DNA of 41,098 nt, taken from the NCBI GenBank assembly GCA_036381495.1, contig DASVCS010000036.1, forward strand, positions 1-41,098, read 5' to 3'. The notes under the pieces were generated by a model, which worked only from the letters and a program-made list of their open reading frames with translations, was not told where the DNA came from and did not search any database. The translations under genes were made by a program, and so were the position numbers. Below are positions 25,649 to 32,924 of the stretch, piece by piece (position 1 is the first letter of the stretch; every line of letters begins with the position of its first letter). This stretch comes from DASVCS01 sp036381495. Lineage in GTDB: Bacteria; Gemmatimonadota; Gemmatimonadetes; Longimicrobiales; RSA9.

Positions 25649-26731
25649 ATGCTCACGACCCGAACGCGTCGCCGGCACCCGGTCCGCCGGGCCGGCACCC
25701 TCGTCCTCGCAGGCCTCGGTACGCTGGCCGCGTGCGCCAGCCAGCAACAGCCGACAGCACAGGAGGGACCACCCCGCTGGGGGATCGTCGTCCACGGCGG
25801 TGCCGGCACGATCCTCCGCGAAAACATGACGCCCGAGATGGAGACCGCCTACCGCGCGAAGATGGAAGAGGCGATCCGCGCGGGCCACACTATCCTCGCC
25901 GGTGGCGGCACGAGCCTGGACGCCGTGGTCGCGGCCATCCAGGTGCTCGAAGATTCACCGCTCTTCAATGCGGGCAAGGGCGCCGTCTTCACGCACGAGG
26001 GGACGAACGAGCTGGATGCCTCGATCATGGACGGCGCCACGCTCCACGCCGGCGCGGTCGCGGGCGTCAAACACATCAAGAGCCCGATCGCGCTGGCGCG
26101 GCTGGTCATGGAGAAGTCGCCGCACGTCATGATGGCGCGCGAGGGGGCCGAGGCGTTCGCGCAGGAACAGGGGATCGAGCTCGTGCCGGAGGACTACTTC
26201 TACACGGAACGCCGGTGGAAGGAGCTCCAGGAGGCGAAGGCGGCCGAGGCGGAGCGGACCTCGATGGCGCCGGGCGCGGCTCCGGAGATGCCGGTGGCGT
26301 GGAAAGTCGGCACGGTGGGCGCCGTCGCGCTGGACCAGCACGGCAACCTGGCGGCCGGCACGTCGACCGGCGGGATGACGAACAAGCGGTTCGGCCGGAT
26401 CGGCGACTCGCCGATCATCGGCGCGGGTACGTACGCGAACAATGAGAGTTGCGCCGTCTCGGCGACGGGTCACGGCGAGTACTTCATCCGCAACGTCGTG
26501 GCCTACGACATCTGCGCGCGCATGCTCTACACGGGTGTCTCCCTGGAAGAGGCCGCGAACGCGGTCGTCATGGAGAAGCTGGTCGAGCGAGGCGGCGATG
26601 GCGGCGTCATCGCGATCGACCGCCACGGCAACATCGCGATGCCGTTCAACACGCCGGGGATGTACCGGGGCTACGCGGGCCCGGACGGCCGGATCACGGT
26701 GAAGATCTACAAGGACGAGGCGGCGCAGTAG
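25649..26731 (+). CDS. Isoaspartyl peptidase/L-asparaginase (Ntn hydrolase, plant type), lipoprotein
   Basis: A 360-residue member of the type 2 asparaginase / isoaspartyl peptidase family, synthesised as one chain that cleaves itself. A signal peptide with lipobox Cys29 (LAAC) indicates export and lipid anchoring. The alpha part starts with WGIVVHGGAGT; the new N-terminal nucleophile is Thr222 in GTVGAVALD, and substrate-binding residues follow in GTSTGGMTNKRFGRIGDSP and ATGHGEYF. It should remove isoaspartyl residues from peptides or hydrolyse asparagine in the periplasm. The ATG at 25649 is preceded by AAAGGAG; a longer upstream frame is not coding-like. It may complement the secreted M14 and M28 peptidases nearby. 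Confidence 0.92.
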   Translation: MLTTRTRRRHPVRRAGTLVLAGLGTLAACASQQQPTAQEGPPRWGIVVHGGAGTILRENMTPEMETAYRAKMEEAIRAGHTILAGGGTSLDAVVAAIQVLEDSPLFNAGKGAVFTHEGTNELDASIMDGATLHAGAVAGVKHIKSPIALARLVMEKSPHVMMAREGAEAFAQEQGIELVPEDYFYTERRWKELQEAKAAEAERTSMAPGAAPEMPVAWKVGTVGAVALDQHGNLAAGTSTGGMTNKRFGRIGDSPIIGAGTYANNESCAVSATGHGEYFIRNVVAYDICARMLYTGVSLEEAANAVVMEKLVERGGDGGVIAIDRHGNIAMPFNTPGMYRGYAGPDGRITVKIYKDEAAQ

Positions 26732-26739
26732 GCGCCGGC

Positions 26740-26762
26740 AGGGCTGGGGCCGGGGCCGGGGA
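26740..26762 (+). repeat. G-rich hexamer run after the asparaginase stop
   Basis: AGGGCTGGGGCCGGGGCCGG and following bases, starting 9 nt after the stop, form a run of GGGGCC/GGGGCT hexamers with four G-tracts. It matches the quadruplex-forming pattern and resembles the array after hemE at 40631. Non-coding. Confidence 0.5.
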
Positions 26763-26863
26763 GCGTCCGGGTGGAGGCGGAGGGATCGGATCCTGAACGG
26801 GCGCGCGGGCATCGTGGGCTCGCGCGTCCCGCGACATCTACCATTTGACCCGAGGAGAGCGCA

Positions 26864-27250
26864 ATGGAGCTGTTGCACCTCATTGGACGCATCGTCTTCG
26901 CGGGGTATTTCCTCTACAACGCGGTGCGTCATCTCGTCACAGTGCCCGGGATGCTGGCGGGCTATGCCGGGATGAAGGGCGTGCCGGCGCCGAAGGCGGC
27001 GGTCTACGTGAGCGGGTTGCTGCTGCTGCTCGGCGGCCTCAGCATCCTGCTCGGCTTCGAGCCGCGCTGGGGCGTGTTGCTGCTCCTTCTCTTCCTGCTC
27101 CCGGTCTCGTTCACGATGCACGCCTTCTGGAAAGAGTCGGGCGAGGCGCGGATGAACGACGCGATCAACTTCGGCAAGAACATCGCGATGGCCGGCGCGC
27201 TCCTCGTGTTCCTCGCGATCCCGGAGCCGTGGCCGTACAGCGTGGGATAG
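26864..27250 (+). CDS. DoxX family membrane protein
   Basis: A 128-residue protein with four predicted membrane helices. The layout matches the DoxX family: LIGRIVFAGYFLYNAVRHL in helix 1, a loop with VPAPKAAVYVSG leading to helix 2 (LLLLLGGLSILLGF), helix 3 (WGVLLLLLFLLPVSFTMHAFW), then the conserved NFGKNIAMAGALLVF of helix 4. DoxX relatives are linked to quinone or thiol redox in membranes, but the function of this one is not known. GAGGAGAG lies just before the ATG, and a -10-like TACCAT (26839-26844) is 19 nt ahead of the start, so it is probably transcribed on its own. It converges with the M28 peptidase gene. Confidence 0.85.
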   Translation: MELLHLIGRIVFAGYFLYNAVRHLVTVPGMLAGYAGMKGVPAPKAAVYVSGLLLLLGGLSILLGFEPRWGVLLLLLFLLPVSFTMHAFWKESGEARMNDAINFGKNIAMAGALLVFLAIPEPWPYSVG

Positions 27251-27317
27251 GGGGACCCGGACCGGGCCATCTCATCCGCCGCCGGCCGCCGCGTAGGTCG
27301 GGCGGCCGGCGGCGCCC

Positions 27318-28361
27318 TCACTCCACGCCGCGCTGCGCCGCGACTGCATCCAGATCCGCGTCGAGCGCCAGCACCACGTCCAGAATGGTCTCGACGGCGC
27401 GCGCGTAGAAGTCCGGATCGATCTTCGCCACTTCGTCGCTCGGCCGGTGGTAGTCCGGGTGATCCTCGACGCCGAAGTAGAGGAACGGGATGCCGGCGGC
27501 GTGGAAGGCGCCGTGGTCGGAGGCGCTGGTCCAGTCGTCGCCGGGCGGCAGGCCGGGGCGGTCGTGGCCGGGCAGCAGCGTGACCGACGCGCCAGCCGCG
27601 ATCCGCTCGACCAGCGGCGCGAGGAACGGGTAGTGGTACGTCCCCGCCACGTACAGCTCGCCGCGCGCATTGCGGCTCACCATGTCCATGTTGACATCGA
27701 TGACGACGTCATCGAGTGGAACGGGCGGGTCGGCCACGAGCGCCCGGGCGCCGCGTAGCCCCATCTCCTCGGCATCCAGCGCGGCGAACAGCATCGAGTT
27801 CGCCGGCGCGTGCGCGTGGAAATAGGCGGCGAGCGCGAGGAGCGCGGCGGTCCCCGATGCGTTGTCGTCCGCGCCGTTGTAGATCGAGTCGCCGGTCGCA
27901 TCGGGCTTGCCCACGCCGACATGGTCGTAGTGCGCCGTGATGACGATGTAGCGATCCGGTCGCACCCGCCCCTCGATGGTACCCAGGATGTTCACGCCGC
28001 GGTACTCGCTGCCGTCGCGCCGGCCGGTGAAGGTGAACGGGTGCGTGTAGCCGCCGGCGACGGGCGTCAGGCCGACGCGCCGGAAAGCCTCGACGATGTA
28101 CGCTCGCGCCGCCTCGTTCCCCGGCGTCCCCGTGCGCCGGCCCCGGCGCGCATCATCCGCGAGGTAACGCACGGTTTCGAGCATCCGCTCGGCATCGATC
28201 CGGCCGCCCGGCGCGGAAGCGGCCGTCGCGGCGGCCGCCGATCCCGGCACACCGCCGCGGCTCGCCGCCGTGTCCGCGGATCCCGGCGCGCACGCGGGGA
28301 CGAGCGCGGCGAGCAACAGGGGGAACGCCCGCACCGGGCCGGCTGTCGAGTGGCGACGCAT
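27318..28361 (-). CDS. Secreted M28 family aminopeptidase
   Basis: A 347-residue zinc peptidase of family M28. An N-terminal signal peptide (1 to about 24, with a lipobox-like VPAC) and an Ala/Gly linker precede the catalytic domain. All ligands are present: His144 in TAHYDHVG, Asp165 in GADDNASG, Glu198-Glu199 in DAEEMGLRG (catalytic base and ligand), Asp226 in VNMDMVSR and His305 in DYHRPSDE. It should release N-terminal amino acids from peptides outside the cytoplasm, with two bound zinc ions. The ATG at 28361 has GGAGAG upstream; an in-frame GTG at 28394 lacks one. It converges with the DoxX gene and diverges from the phosphatase gene. Confidence 0.9.
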   Translation of the reverse strand: MRRHSTAGPVRAFPLLLAALVPACAPGSADTAASRGGVPGSAAAATAASAPGGRIDAERMLETVRYLADDARRGRRTGTPGNEAARAYIVEAFRRVGLTPVAGGYTHPFTFTGRRDGSEYRGVNILGTIEGRVRPDRYIVITAHYDHVGVGKPDATGDSIYNGADDNASGTAALLALAAYFHAHAPANSMLFAALDAEEMGLRGARALVADPPVPLDDVVIDVNMDMVSRNARGELYVAGTYHYPFLAPLVERIAAGASVTLLPGHDRPGLPPGDDWTSASDHGAFHAAGIPFLYFGVEDHPDYHRPSDEVAKIDPDFYARAVETILDVVLALDADLDAVAAQRGVE

Positions 28362-28760
28362 CGATTCGCTCTCCGAAAATGAGGGGGTACGCACGGGGTC
28401 GACTCCCTTCTACCACCGCGGGCGCCACTGCGTTCACGCGGGTCGCGGCCGCGGCATCGCGGCCTCGGCAGCCGATGCCGCGTCCACGCCGGCGTGGCGG
28501 CGTGGCCGAAGCCGTGATGCGCGGCAACGCCCGCCTCCACGGCGCCGCCCCCCCTGGCTGCGAGGGCCTTGCATCCGCGGCCATCACCGCGCCCGATCCG
28601 CAGTGGCGGCGCTGCCGGCTCCCTGTCGCAGCGTGGGAACCCCGACGCCGCATTGCCGTATCCATGCGCGCGTGTCATCCTGTCGTTTCCGGTCCGTGTG
28701 ACCAGTGCGTTGAAGCACACACGCGGACCGAATCCGAAATCAAGAGGCGAACGAAGCCAC
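28362..28760. other. Divergent intergenic region, 399 bp
   Basis: No gene is supported. The only structure I see is an imperfect inverted repeat near the phosphatase start: TTCCGGTCCGTGTG (28687-28700) facing CACACGCGGACCGAA (28717-28731), with one bulge. It could form a leader hairpin or be an operator. The rest is alternating GCC/GGC-rich sequence. Confidence 0.4.
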
Positions 28761-29252
28761 ATGCAAGCCGAACCGATCAGGGTGCTCTTCATCTGTCAGG
28801 GCAATATCTGCCGCTCGCCCTTGGCCGAAGCGGTCTTCCGTGCGCGGGTCCGCGCGGCGGGCCTCGAGGCGCGGTTCGAGATCGACTCGGCGGGGACGTC
28901 GGACTACCACGAGGGGGAGCGAGCGGATCCGCGGTCCGCTGCGGTCGCGCGCAGCCGCGGGATCGAGTTGACGAGCCGGTCGCGGCCGGTGACCGAGTCG
29001 GATGTCCGCCGCTTCGACTACCTGATCGTCATGGACGGGTCGAACCTGCGCGATGTGCGGCGTGTGGCGGCGCGCGTTCGGCCGGACGCGCCGCTTTACC
29101 GGCTACGCGAGTTCGACCCCTCCGCCGATGGTGACCTCGACGTGCCGGATCCGTACTACGGCGGTCCGGCCGGGTTCGAGCGGGTCCAGGAGATCGTCGA
29201 GCGCGCGTGCGAGGGGCTGCTCGCGCACATCCGGGAATCGCGGCGGCTGTGA
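28761..29252 (+). CDS. Low-molecular-weight protein tyrosine phosphatase family
   Basis: A 163-residue LMW-PTP family enzyme. The P-loop C-x5-R is Cys12 to Arg18 (CQGNICRS), preceded by VLFI, and the general acid is Asp130 in VPDPYYGG. These are all catalytic residues of the family, so it should be active. Being followed 31 nt later by a fructosamine-kinase-family gene suggests it acts on ketosamine phosphates or phosphorylated deglycation intermediates rather than on phosphotyrosine: LMW-PTP-A is known to dephosphorylate protein-bound ribulosamine 5-phosphate. The ATG at 28761 begins the first strand; upstream reading frame is not protein-like. The ribosome-binding site (GAGG at about -17) is weak. 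Confidence 0.92.
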   Translation: MQAEPIRVLFICQGNICRSPLAEAVFRARVRAAGLEARFEIDSAGTSDYHEGERADPRSAAVARSRGIELTSRSRPVTESDVRRFDYLIVMDGSNLRDVRRVAARVRPDAPLYRLREFDPSADGDLDVPDPYYGGPAGFERVQEIVERACEGLLAHIRESRRL

Positions 29253-29283
29253 GCGAACGGCGCGTCGCCGGGTCTCGCACGCG

Positions 29284-30282
29284 ATGAGCGTCGTGGTCCC
29301 CGCCGGGGTGCGCGAGGGCGTGGCCGCGGCACTCGGGCGGAGCTTCGGCACGGCGGACTTCCGGGCGAGCGCGGTGGGCGGCGGCTGCATTGCGGCGGCG
29401 GCGCGGATCGAGATGGGGACCGGCGACGTCGCGTTCCTGAAGTGGGCGGAGCCGGGGCGCGCCGCGCCGGGGATGTTCGCGGCGGAGGCGGCATCGCTGA
29501 AAGCGCTGGCCGCGGCGCGCGCGGTGCGTGTCCCGGCCGTGCTCGCGGTATCGGATCCGCCCGCGACCGTAGGCGCGGATCCGGTGGCCGCGGGCGGGGG
29601 CGCACCGGAAGGCGGCGGAGAGGAGAGCGCCCGAGCGTCGCATCGCCGGGGAGACGCGCCGGGGTGGCTCCTCCTCGAGTGGCTCGAGCCGGGGCGCCCG
29701 AGCGCAGGCACCGCCGAGCGCCTCGGTGGCGCGCTCGCCGCATTGCACCGCGTACGGGGCGCGGGCTACGGTTGGCCGGAGGACAACTTCATCGGCTCCT
29801 TGCCGCAGCCCAACCGGCCGGCGGCGGAGTGGCCGGCGTTCTGGCGCGAGCGGCGCCTCGAGCCGCAGCTCCGGCGCGCCGTCGACGGCGGCGCCTTCGA
29901 TGTCGGAGACCGGCGCCGCTTCGGCCGCCTGCTCGACCGCCTCGACGAGTTGTTGGCGGGCGCCGGCGCGGACGGCGCCTCGCTCCTCCACGGCGACCTG
30001 TGGAGCGGCAACGTGCACGTGATGGCCGGCGGCGAGGCGGCGCTCGTGGACCCCGCGAGCTACTACGGCCACCGCGAGGTCGACCTCGCGATGGCCGAGT
30101 TGTTCGGCGGCTTCGATGCCGCGTTCTTCCACGCCTACCGCGAGGCGTGGCCGGTCGAGCCGGCGTACGCCGCGGTCCGCCGGCCGATCTACCAGCTCTA
30201 CTACCTCCTGGTCCACGTCAACCTGTTCGGGCGCGGCTACGTCGGGAGCACGCTGGCCGCGCTCGGAGCGGCGGGCGTGTAG
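29284..30282 (+). CDS. Fructosamine/ketosamine-3-kinase family protein
   Basis: A 332-residue kinase of the fructosamine-3-kinase family, distantly related to aminoglycoside phosphotransferases. It has a conserved GGGCIAAAARIE loop, the ATP-binding Lys53 in FLKWAEPG, the catalytic loop HGDLWSGN at 236-243, and the metal-binding Asp256 in VDPASYYGHREVDLAM. Bacterial members mainly phosphorylate ribulosamines and erythrulosamines on proteins, making the adduct unstable and so repairing glycated lysines. A Gly/Ala-rich insertion of about 35 residues (about 91-126) interrupts the N-lobe, an oddity of this copy. Together with the phosphatase before it this forms a likely two-gene operon. Confidence 0.9.
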   Translation: MSVVVPAGVREGVAAALGRSFGTADFRASAVGGGCIAAAARIEMGTGDVAFLKWAEPGRAAPGMFAAEAASLKALAAARAVRVPAVLAVSDPPATVGADPVAAGGGAPEGGGEESARASHRRGDAPGWLLLEWLEPGRPSAGTAERLGGALAALHRVRGAGYGWPEDNFIGSLPQPNRPAAEWPAFWRERRLEPQLRRAVDGGAFDVGDRRRFGRLLDRLDELLAGAGADGASLLHGDLWSGNVHVMAGGEAALVDPASYYGHREVDLAMAELFGGFDAAFFHAYREAWPVEPAYAAVRRPIYQLYYLLVHVNLFGRGYVGSTLAALGAAGV

Positions 30283-30312
30283 CGCGGCTCACCGGCGGGT
30301 TCGTAGCCGCGC
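30280..30312 (+). terminator. Stem-loop at the kinase stop codon, repeat copy 1
   Basis: GCGCGGCT (30282-30289) pairs with AGCCGCGC (30305-30312). The element begins at the TAG stop. The 33 nt from 30280 match 36120-36152 at 26 positions by my alignment, including stop codon and both stem arms, so this looks like a repeated terminator module. Confidence 0.5.
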
Positions 30313-30512
30313 GGCCGCTTGCCGCGCTCGGTTCGCGGGCGGCTGCGACTCCGAAGCGACGCGACAACGGCTCGAGCGCACTCGGGCCGCTGGCCGGGTT
30401 CCGCGGGAGGTGGGACCGCCACCCCCATCGCCCGCTTCCGCGGCCGCGAACGTGCCGACGCCGGTCGGCCGACACCCCCGTGACGTTCATCGCGTCCACC
30501 CGGCATGGCGCC

Positions 30513-30538
30513 GGGTGTGGAGACCGGGATCTCCACCC
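30513..30538 (+). terminator. Hairpin in the cluster's upstream region
   Basis: GTGGAGA (30517-30523) pairs with TCTCCAC (30530-30536) around CCGGGA, with a partly paired GGG/CCC base. It may end transcription from the deglycation operon, or shield the cluster from it. Confidence 0.4.
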
Positions 30539-30748
30539 GAGCGATCTTCCCGGTCGGCTCCACCTGCTTGCCCACACATGAGTTAGGACGCGAGTGACCG
30601 CGCCGCTAAACTTCCGACCTCGTCTTGCCGATCCTCGATCCAGCAGTTTGCCCGGTCGCGACCGCGGCGCGTCGGCGGACTCGAATACGAGTGTCGGCGG
30701 GACGCAACATCGGCTTCATGACCGGTGCGACTGCACGGAGATGCGGGA

Positions 30749-30769
30749 CCGGTCCGCGCGACGGACCGG
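30749..30769 (+). other. 8-bp leader hairpin before the first subunit gene
   Basis: CCGGTCCG (30749-30756) pairs perfectly with CGGACCGG (30762-30769) around CGCGA, 65 nt before the ATG at 30835. It would fold in the 5' leader and might affect translation or mRNA stability. Confidence 0.4.
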
Positions 30770-30834
30770 AATCGCGTCGATGTCACGGCGGAGCCGAGGC
30801 ATCGATCTTGTCGTCACGCAGCTCGAGGTGAGAT

Positions 30835-31320
30835 ATGACGAAGTACCTACGGAGTGCCGCGGGGCTCGCAACGCTGGTCCTGGCATCGGCGGGAGTCGCA
30901 TCGGCGCAGGCGACGACGCAGACCGTGACGTTCGAGGTCCAGGCGATCAACGAGATCGCGGTCTCGGGTGATCCCGGCTCGCTGGTGATCAGCTCGGCCA
31001 CGGCGGGTGGCGCGCCGGACCCGGTCACGGACGCGAGCACGACCTACGACATCACGACGAACGAGACGGGCAAGACGATCACGGCCGTGCTCGACGCCGT
31101 GATGCCGACGGGCCTCACGCTGACGATCGAGCTGGTCGCGCCGAGCGTGGGGACGAGCGCCGGTCCGGTCACGCTGACCGACGTCGCGGCGAACGCTGTG
31201 ACCGGGATCAGCAATGTGGCGGAGACCGGGCTCGGAATCACCTACACGCTGTCCGCGACGGCGGCGGCGGCGGTGACGGCGACGCCGCAGACGCGTACGG
31301 TCACGCTCACGATCATCTAG
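30835..31320 (+). CDS. Small secreted beta-rich protein, candidate surface-structure subunit 1
   Basis: A 161-residue exported protein of no named family that I can assign. A signal peptide (cleavage after about residue 24, ASA-QA) precedes a mature part of about 137 residues that is almost free of charge and rich in Thr, Ala and Val, with alternating beta-strand pattern and no cysteine. Key segments are VQAINEIAVSGDPG, PDPVTDASTTYDI and GITYTLSATA. The last strands (RTVTLTII) are hydrophobic to the end, as in subunits that complement a partner. GAGGTGAG gives a good ribosome-binding site. The gene downstream encodes a paralog, followed by a chaperone-like and an outer-membrane-like protein; this context suggests a pilin-like or coat subunit. 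Confidence 0.75.
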   Translation: MTKYLRSAAGLATLVLASAGVASAQATTQTVTFEVQAINEIAVSGDPGSLVISSATAGGAPDPVTDASTTYDITTNETGKTITAVLDAVMPTGLTLTIELVAPSVGTSAGPVTLTDVAANAVTGISNVAETGLGITYTLSATAAAAVTATPQTRTVTLTII

Positions 31321-31347
31321 CCACCGCGCCCGAACGGGCGGGCGGGG

Positions 31348-31370
31348 CGGACGGCGCATCCCGCCGTCCG
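31348..31370 (+). terminator. Hairpin after subunit 1 (partial terminator?)
   Basis: CGGACGGCG (31348-31356) pairs with CGCCGTCCG (31362-31370) around CATCC, 28 nt after the stop. A hairpin behind the first structural gene, with no U-tract, would fit partial termination that raises subunit 1 over downstream genes. Confidence 0.5.
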
Positions 31371-31469
31371 TCCCGGCCGCTCCGTCCGCGCGCCGTTCGC
31401 GGCCGCGTAGCCCCGGATGCGGGCCACAACGGCGGACGGCTCAGGCACTCGGATCTCGATACGCACGAC

Positions 31470-31916
31470 ATGAACGCACTCCGCGCGACGGCGGCGCTCG
31501 CATGGCTGTGCATCGGACTTTCCTCGGCGGCGTGGGGCCAGACGATCACGGTCTCGGCCGATCCGGCCCCGCTCGTGGTCGCCACCGCGCTCGCCGGCGC
31601 GGAGCCGGATCCCGTCACCGACGCCACGACGACCTACGACGTCGCCGTGGGCGCGGCGACGGCCCGGATCGTGGCGCGGCTGGGCACGGCGCTGCCACCG
31701 GGCGTCGCACTCGAGCTCGAACTCGAAGCGCCGCCCGGCGCAACGAGCGTGGGGCCGGTCGCGCTCACCCTGCTGGACCAGGACGTCGTCGTCGGGATCC
31801 CGGCCGGCACGAACGCGTCCGGGCTCGCAATCAGCTACACGCTGTCGGCGACGGCGCAGGCCGGCGTGATCGGGCCGCAGACGCCGACGGTGCTCCTCAC
31901 GGTGACGAGCCCGTGA
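31470..31916 (+). CDS. Small secreted beta-rich protein, paralog of subunit 1
   Basis: A 148-residue exported protein homologous to the preceding gene product. The signal peptide ends around residue 23 (AWG-Q). The mature part keeps the same signatures: PDPVTDATTTYDV, a TSVGPVALTL strand, GLAISYTLSATAQAG and a final hydrophobic strand. It lacks the first strand region before ITVSADPAPL and is more acidic and leucine-rich, so it is diverged rather than a recent duplicate. No strong ribosome-binding site is seen. By position it may be a minor subunit, adaptor or tip protein of the same structure; this is inference. It lies 149 nt after subunit 1, across the hairpin. Confidence 0.7.
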   Translation: MNALRATAALAWLCIGLSSAAWGQTITVSADPAPLVVATALAGAEPDPVTDATTTYDVAVGAATARIVARLGTALPPGVALELELEAPPGATSVGPVALTLLDQDVVVGIPAGTNASGLAISYTLSATAQAGVIGPQTPTVLLTVTSP

Positions 31917-32095
31917 GTGCCCCGTCGCACGCCGCATCCCCGCGACGCGACTCGGGCGTCCACCGGCCCGGCCGACGCCACGGCCCCCCGTCCGCCGGCG
32001 CCGCGCCCGCCGAGGACCGGACCCCGGCGCGATGCGCCTTCCGCTCGCACACGGGTCGCCCACACGACTCGCGAGCCCACACACGAGTCCCGAAT

Positions 32096-32914
32096 ATGAA
32101 GTCGATTCCGCTCCCAGCGCTCGCACTCGTCTGCCTCGCGCTCCTCGTCCCGGCCCGCGCGCCGGCGCAAATCGCGGTGAGCGAACACACGCTCCAGCAG
32201 CGGGAGGCCGAGCCGGGCGAGACGTACGGCGGCACGATCGTCGTGACGAACACGGCGAATGAGCCGCACGAGGTCAAACTCTACCAGACCGACTACCTCT
32301 TCTACGCCGATGGCCGCACGATCTTCGGCGAGCCCGGGTCGGCACCGCGCTCGAACGCGGAATGGATCACGTTCAATCCATCGTTCGTGACGGTCCCACC
32401 GCACTCCCAGGCCACTGTCGCGTACACCGTGAGCGTCCCGTCCGGCGAGGATGCGCCACTGACCGGCAGCTATTGGAGCGTGATCATGGTGGAACCGGTC
32501 GCGCCCGGCTCGGCCGAGTCGCTCAAGGCGGCGCCGAACGAGGAGGGCATCGGCATCGTGACCCGGATCCGGTACGGGGTCCAGATCGTGACGCACATTG
32601 CCGGGTCGGGAGAGGTGCGACTCGACTTTGCCGACCCGCGGATCCGTACGGGGCCGGAGGGCGGGCGCGTCCTCGAGTTCGATGTCCGGAACGTGGGCGA
32701 GCGGTCGGTGCCGCTGGATGTGCGGCTCGAGTTGTACGACGCGGCGGGAGCGGCCGCCGGCCGATTCGACGCGACGGTGCGGATCCTCCATCCGGGCACG
32801 TCGTTGCGCCAGCGTTTCGACCTCGGGCCGCTCGCCGGCGGGACGTACACTGCGCTGGTCGCGGCGGACACCGGGGCGGACATCTTCGGCGCGCAGTACA
32901 CCCTGCAATTCTAG
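32096..32914 (+). CDS. Periplasmic chaperone-like protein
   Basis: A 272-residue exported protein. After a signal peptide (about 1-24) it has two immunoglobulin-like halves. The first (about 26-135: GTIVVTNTANEPHEVKLYQTDY, FGEPGSAPRSNAEWI, TVPPHSQATVAYTVSVP, GSYWSVIMVEP) resembles the N-terminal domain of fimbrial PapD-type chaperones in layout: an exposed strand, a basic/polar cleft and a proline-rich P-P turn. The second (about 165-272: LEFDVRNVGERSVPLDVRLELYD) is a NEW3-like beta sandwich. A periplasmic escort for the two subunits before it is the natural reading, although classic chaperone signature residues cannot be confirmed by eye. It is 10 nt ahead of the usher-like gene. No clear ribosome-binding site is seen before the ATG at 32096. 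Confidence 0.65.
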   Translation: MKSIPLPALALVCLALLVPARAPAQIAVSEHTLQQREAEPGETYGGTIVVTNTANEPHEVKLYQTDYLFYADGRTIFGEPGSAPRSNAEWITFNPSFVTVPPHSQATVAYTVSVPSGEDAPLTGSYWSVIMVEPVAPGSAESLKAAPNEEGIGIVTRIRYGVQIVTHIAGSGEVRLDFADPRIRTGPEGGRVLEFDVRNVGERSVPLDVRLELYDAAGAAAGRFDATVRILHPGTSLRQRFDLGPLAGGTYTALVAADTGADIFGAQYTLQF

Positions 32915-32924
32915 CCGGATCGAC

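Larger units (their letters stand above)
30283..30834. other. Intergenic region before the chaperone/usher-like cluster, 552 bp
   Basis: No gene is supported. Structures seen in order: a stem-loop starting at the kinase stop codon (30282-30312), a hairpin at 30517-30536, a small hairpin ACTCG-AATA-CGAGT (30679-30692), and an 8-bp hairpin at 30749-30769. The right half would be the leader of the cluster. A GGGACGCAA stretch at 30699-30707 recalls a c-di-GMP riboswitch element, but the rest of that motif is missing. Confidence 0.5.

Noticed and set aside
30690..30770. Possible c-di-GMP riboswitch (GGGACGCAA at 30699-30707)
   Set aside because: Only one element matches; the paired CGCACAGGGCAAACC-like half and the tetraloop receptor are missing.
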